Shown: positions 5,861 through 8,319 of the stretch, one piece after another
Layout: every line of letters starts with the position of its first letter
Numbering within the stretch: the stretch's first letter is position 1
NCBI GenBank assembly: GCA_023150055.1
Contig: JAKLLP010000054.1
Span: forward strand, 1-8,319
Source of the DNA: Gammaproteobacteria bacterium
GTDB taxonomy: Bacteria > Pseudomonadota > Gammaproteobacteria > Steroidobacterales > GCA-2729495
Direction: 5' to 3'
DNA length: 8,319 bases
The notes under the pieces: generated by a model
Database searches by the model: none
The model's input: the letters and a program-made list of their open reading frames with translations, nothing else
What the model was told of the DNA's origin: nothing
Made by a program: the position numbers and the translations under genes

Positions 5861-7507
5861 ATGTCGAATGAAGGCACCGACAAGACGACGCGCATGGACC
5901 GCCGCAGCCTCATCGCCGCGGCCGGCATGACGGCAACAGCCCTGGCCACACCATCGCTCGGGACCGCGGCTGGCAGCGTCTCCCGGAAGACTGTACGCAC
6001 GGGCTTTCCGCATGACACCTTCCGTGACTGGATCCGCACGCTCGAGGACAACGGCCTGCTCATGCGCCTGCCGCGACTCGACCAGGACGCCTACGAGGCC
6101 ACGGCGCTCGCCTACCGGCTGATGGACAAGTTCGGCTGGTACGGCGCGCCTGCGGTCATCGCCGACGAGGTCCGCATCGACGGCAAGTGGGTGAAGGGCC
6201 CGCTCCTGATCAACAACCAGGGGCACTGGGACACCGAGGCACTGCTCTTCGGCCTCGAGCCGGTACCCGGCGATGGCCCGGCGACCTACCGGCGCGCGCT
6301 GGCGCATTTCACGAAGCTGCTCGAGGACAACAACGGCCGGCTGCCGCAGATCGCCCCGGTTCCTGTCGCGCCGGAGAAAGCGCCGGTGAAGGAAGTGATC
6401 CTGCGGGGCGACGATATCGACCTCACCCGGTTCGCCTTCATCCAGTCCAATCCCGGGGATGGCGGCCGGTATATCAACACGGGCTCGATCTTCACGGCCG
6501 ATCCCGAACTCGGCATGAACTTCGGCACCTATCGCTGCCAGCTCCGCGGGCCGCGCATCATCGGCGTGAACCCCGAGCCGGGGCAGCGCGCGTGGAAGAT
6601 GTTCAACGCACAAAAGGAACGCGGCGAGAAGATCGCCCGGGTTTCCATCGTGGTCGGGCAGGATCCGATGGTGTGGATGGTGAGCGGCTCGGCCCTCACC
6701 AAGGGCCTGCGCGACGACGAACTGGCGCTGGCGGGTGGGCTGCGCGGCAGGGCGGTGGAAGTCGTGAAGTCGGAGACCAACGACCACATGATCCCGGCGC
6801 ACGCCGAGATGGTGATCGAAGGCGAAGTCCCGCTGCAGGAACCGATGCTGCCCGAGGGGCCTTTCGGCGAGATGTACGGTTATCTCGGGCTGAAGAAAGA
6901 CGAGAATTTCTGGATGCGGGTGACCTGCGTCACTCACCGGAAAAGCCCCTGGATCCTCAACCAGTTCACCGGGGTCACGCGCGGCTTCTGCACGGCGCCG
7001 ATGGAAGCTTTTGCGCTCTATCGCCTGAAGAAGTTGCTGCCAGGCCTGGTCGACCTGCACGCCCCGGTGGAAACGACCGGCTGGGCCTTCGCCAGCATCG
7101 ACAAGACCCGGCCCGGCCAGGCGCTGGAGATCGGCCGGCGCATTGCCCAGATCGTCGGTCTGTACAAGCTGGTGGTGGTCGTCGACAAGGACATCGATGT
7201 GCTCAATCGCACCGAAGTCATGCATATCGTCGGTTCGCGCTGGCAGCCGCATCCCGCGGCGGAGATACTCAAGGAGGTCAACGGCATGCCACTGGACCCG
7301 AGTTCGCCGAACCGGCCGAAGACCAGCAAGATCATCATCGATGCCACCCGGCAGTGGCCCGAGGAAGGGGGACCTGCCGTGTACCCCGAACTGAACCGCG
7401 ACCTGCTCGAGCGGCTCGCCCCCGACGCCATCCCGCGAGTCGATGCGGAATGGGCGCGCTTCGTCGCTGCCTGGGAGCACGATGGCTGCCCGCCGCGCAG
7501 CCCGTAG
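5861..7507 (+). CDS. UbiD family decarboxylase with twin-arginine signal-like N-terminus
   Basis: A 548-residue member of the UbiD family, enzymes that use prenylated FMN (made by UbiX) for reversible decarboxylation of aromatic or alpha,beta-unsaturated carboxylic acids. Core motifs: YINTGS (204-209), NFGTYR with Asn220 and Arg225 (metal/prFMN site, N-to-R spacing as in fungal Fdc1), HAEMVIEGE (314-322) with acidic residues at 316 and 320, and EGPFGEMYGY (332-341). Residues 1-38 are extra for the family: MDRRSLIAAAGM (12-23) has paired Arg14-Arg15, then a hydrophobic Ala-rich stretch with a possible AxA cleavage site at 27-29. This reads as a Tat signal, which is unusual because characterised UbiD enzymes are cytoplasmic. 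I chose ATG at 5861, with GAGGA 11 nt upstream; an in-frame TTG at 5843 is possible. It sits between the dienelactone hydrolase-like gene and MAPEG gene. No ubiX is in the window. Substrate unknown; a housekeeping ubiquinone role is unlikely given the signal and neighbours. Confidence 0.92.
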   Translation: MSNEGTDKTTRMDRRSLIAAAGMTATALATPSLGTAAGSVSRKTVRTGFPHDTFRDWIRTLEDNGLLMRLPRLDQDAYEATALAYRLMDKFGWYGAPAVIADEVRIDGKWVKGPLLINNQGHWDTEALLFGLEPVPGDGPATYRRALAHFTKLLEDNNGRLPQIAPVPVAPEKAPVKEVILRGDDIDLTRFAFIQSNPGDGGRYINTGSIFTADPELGMNFGTYRCQLRGPRIIGVNPEPGQRAWKMFNAQKERGEKIARVSIVVGQDPMVWMVSGSALTKGLRDDELALAGGLRGRAVEVVKSETNDHMIPAHAEMVIEGEVPLQEPMLPEGPFGEMYGYLGLKKDENFWMRVTCVTHRKSPWILNQFTGVTRGFCTAPMEAFALYRLKKLLPGLVDLHAPVETTGWAFASIDKTRPGQALEIGRRIAQIVGLYKLVVVVDKDIDVLNRTEVMHIVGSRWQPHPAAEILKEVNGMPLDPSSPNRPKTSKIIIDATRQWPEEGGPAVYPELNRDLLERLAPDAIPRVDAEWARFVAAWEHDGCPPRSP

Positions 7508-7527
7508 CGTCAACGAGGAATCCGTCC

Positions 7528-7914
7528 ATGGCCCTGGTGCATGTGGTGATTGCGCTCGCCGTCATCGAGCTCTTCGTGTTTGCGCTTCTCGTGGGACGAG
7601 CGCGGGTGAAATACGGGATCCTGGCGCCAGCGGTGTCCGGGCATCCGGTCTTCGAGCGTTACTACCGGGTGCACTACAACACGCTCGAGCAGCTCGTGTG
7701 TTTCATTCCCGGCATGCTGCTGTTCGCCACCTACGTCAGCGCGCCGGTCGCGGCAGGACTCGGCCTGGTGTTCATCGTCGGCCGCATCCTGTACCTGCGC
7801 GGCTATGTGGCAGACCCGAAGAAACGCGGTGCGGGTTTCGGCATCTCGGCGCTGCCGGTCATTGTCCTGCTGCTCGGCGGACTCGGCGGCGCGCTGTGGG
7901 CGGCGCTGCAGTAA
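7528..7914 (+). CDS. MAPEG family membrane protein
   Basis: A 128-residue integral membrane protein of the MAPEG family (microsomal glutathione transferase, FLAP and leukotriene C4 synthase relatives). Four hydrophobic segments are seen at about 4-23, 55-72, 75-91 and 105-126. The family signature FERYYRVHYNTLEQLV occupies 42-57, with the conserved Arg-x-His-x-Asn-Thr-x-Glu pattern. Bacterial members may conjugate glutathione to, or reduce, hydrophobic electrophiles and peroxides, but most are uncharacterised. ATG at 7528 is supported by GAGGA 8 nt upstream. It begins 20 nt after the UbiD-family stop and is probably the last gene of that operon. The same frame stays open far upstream through the UbiD gene; that extension is only a GC-rich shadow. 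Confidence 0.92.
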   Translation: MALVHVVIALAVIELFVFALLVGRARVKYGILAPAVSGHPVFERYYRVHYNTLEQLVCFIPGMLLFATYVSAPVAAGLGLVFIVGRILYLRGYVADPKKRGAGFGISALPVIVLLLGGLGGALWAALQ

Positions 7915-7945
7915 GCACTCGATACTGATGAGCGGCGTCCAGGCG

Positions 7946-7951
7946 TAGAAT
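7946..7951 (+). promoter_or_regulatory. possible -10 box for the lipoprotein gene
   Basis: TAGAAT, the same hexamer proposed for phaR and the 4549 ORF, lies 31 bp after the MAPEG stop and about 60 bp before the next start codon. No clear -35 is visible. If real, the transcript leader would be about 54 nt and would contain the whole hairpin at 7986-8006. Confidence 0.35.
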
Positions 7952-7985
7952 CATCGCCAGAGTCGCGCGGCCGTGTCAGGCGAGC

Positions 7986-8006
7986 CGCCTCCTACCCGAG
8001 GAGGTG
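7986..8006 (+). promoter_or_regulatory. hairpin sequestering the Shine-Dalgarno of the lipoprotein gene
   Basis: CCTCCT (7988-7993) pairs perfectly with AGGAGG (7999-8004) across a 5-nt loop. The stem extends by one G-U and one C-G pair to eight pairs. AGGAGG is the ribosome binding site of the ATG at 8012, 7 nt downstream. The upstream arm copies the 16S anti-Shine-Dalgarno core, so in the folded RNA the site is hidden. This could act as a thermosensor or as a switch opened by a protein, RNA or coupled translation. Pairing is seen directly; regulation is inferred. Confidence 0.55.
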
Positions 8007-8011
8007 CAGCC

Positions 8012-8319
8012 ATGGCAATTGCAAGAGAAAAAGCTCCGCAACCGGCCCGGCACCGCTGTCGAGGCCTCGCCCGGATGACCCGCCGGATGATCCGCTGCAC
8101 CGGGATTCTCGTCCCGCTCGCGCTGGGTGCGTGCGGAGCGAAAATCGACGAGCAACCGCTGCCGCGGGAAGTCGCGAGCGCGCTGGAACTGGCGCTCACC
8201 CGCAACGAGCCCGAGCGCTGCGCGGAAATCTTCGCCCCCGATGCGCAGATCATCCCGGAGGACGATCCCGTGGTGGAAGGAACTGCAGCGATCGTCGCTT
8301 ACTGCCGCAGCGTCTCCTC
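8012..8319 (+). CDS. predicted lipoprotein with SnoaL/DUF4440-like domain (3' end cut by window edge)
   Basis: The first 102 codons are present. Residues 22-41 form a short lipoprotein signal: MTRRMIRC, a hydrophobic run, then the lipobox LGAC with Cys41 as the lipidation site. The mature part has the start of an NTF2-like fold of the SnoaL/DUF4440 type, with ALELALTRNEPERCAEIF then APDAQIIPED and VVEGTAAIVAYC (about 61-99). Such domains bind small hydrophobic molecules and some are isomerases or hydrolases, but no function can be assigned. The ATG at 8012 has the best ribosome binding site (AGGAGG, 7 nt away) but gives a long 21-residue basic extension before the signal. ATG at 8075 (residue 22), with GAGG 10 nt upstream, would give a normal 19-residue lipoprotein signal, so the true start is uncertain. 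It may be transcribed separately from the MAPEG gene 97 nt upstream. Confidence 0.75.
   Translation, partial: MAIAREKAPQPARHRCRGLARMTRRMIRCTGILVPLALGACGAKIDEQPLPREVASALELALTRNEPERCAEIFAPDAQIIPEDDPVVEGTAAIVAYCRSVS

Noticed and set aside
5147..7513. A 788-codon open frame on the minus strand across the DLH-like and UbiD-like genes
   Set aside because: It is antisense to genes with intact catalytic motifs, has no recognisable domain or ribosome binding site, and is a codon-bias shadow.
6187..7914. A possible fusion protein reading from within the UbiD gene into the MAPEG gene
   Set aside because: The upstream part is an out-of-frame, Arg/Ala/Gly-rich shadow of UbiD. The MAPEG gene has its own ATG with GAGGA at the right distance.

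Overview
The window looks like chromosomal DNA from a GC-rich proteobacterium, most likely a gammaproteobacterium. The grounds are GC-rich codon use, a class I polyhydroxyalkanoate (PHA) synthase with a proteobacterial PhaR and phasin, and TAGAAT/TATAAT-type -10 boxes; genus and species cannot be read from the sequence. No rRNA, tRNA, insertion sequence, integrase or CRISPR array was seen. Both edges cut through a gene.

Left half (1-4217), all on the minus strand: a PHA granule locus. In transcription order it holds a phasin gene (3870-4217) with its own promoter and a strong intrinsic terminator, then a 534-bp intergenic region with the phaR promoter, then phaR (2877-3335), phaC (1020-2819) and the 5' part of an FAD-dependent oxidoreductase of the L-2-hydroxyglutarate oxidase type (1-983, cut by the edge). 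phaR, phaC and the oxidoreductase are closely spaced and probably co-transcribed. TTGC-N3/4-GCAA dyads sit just upstream of the -10 boxes of both the phasin and phaR promoters. They look like PhaR operators, which would make this a self-contained circuit: PhaR represses phasin and itself until granules form and titrate it. No phaA or phaB is in the window.

Middle (4218-5161): a divergent intergenic region, then a 71-codon ORF (4549-4764) with an excellent ribosome binding site and faint similarity to Nif11-type leader peptides, then about 400 bp with no convincing gene.

Right half (5162-8319), all on the plus strand: a compact probable operon of a dienelactone-hydrolase-family enzyme, a UbiD-family (prenyl-FMN) decarboxylase that unusually carries a twin-arginine signal-like N-terminus, and a small MAPEG-family membrane protein. 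A separately started predicted lipoprotein with a SnoaL/DUF4440-like domain follows and runs off the edge. Its Shine-Dalgarno sequence is buried in a perfect 6-bp hairpin, which suggests translational control. The enzymes suggest breakdown or modification of an aromatic or unsaturated carboxylic acid, but the substrate cannot be told from sequence.

Most notable for follow-up: the paired PhaR-operator architecture, the SD-sequestering hairpin, the exported-looking UbiD, the orphan Nif11-like small protein, and an 82-nt long-armed dyad between phaR and the phasin gene.
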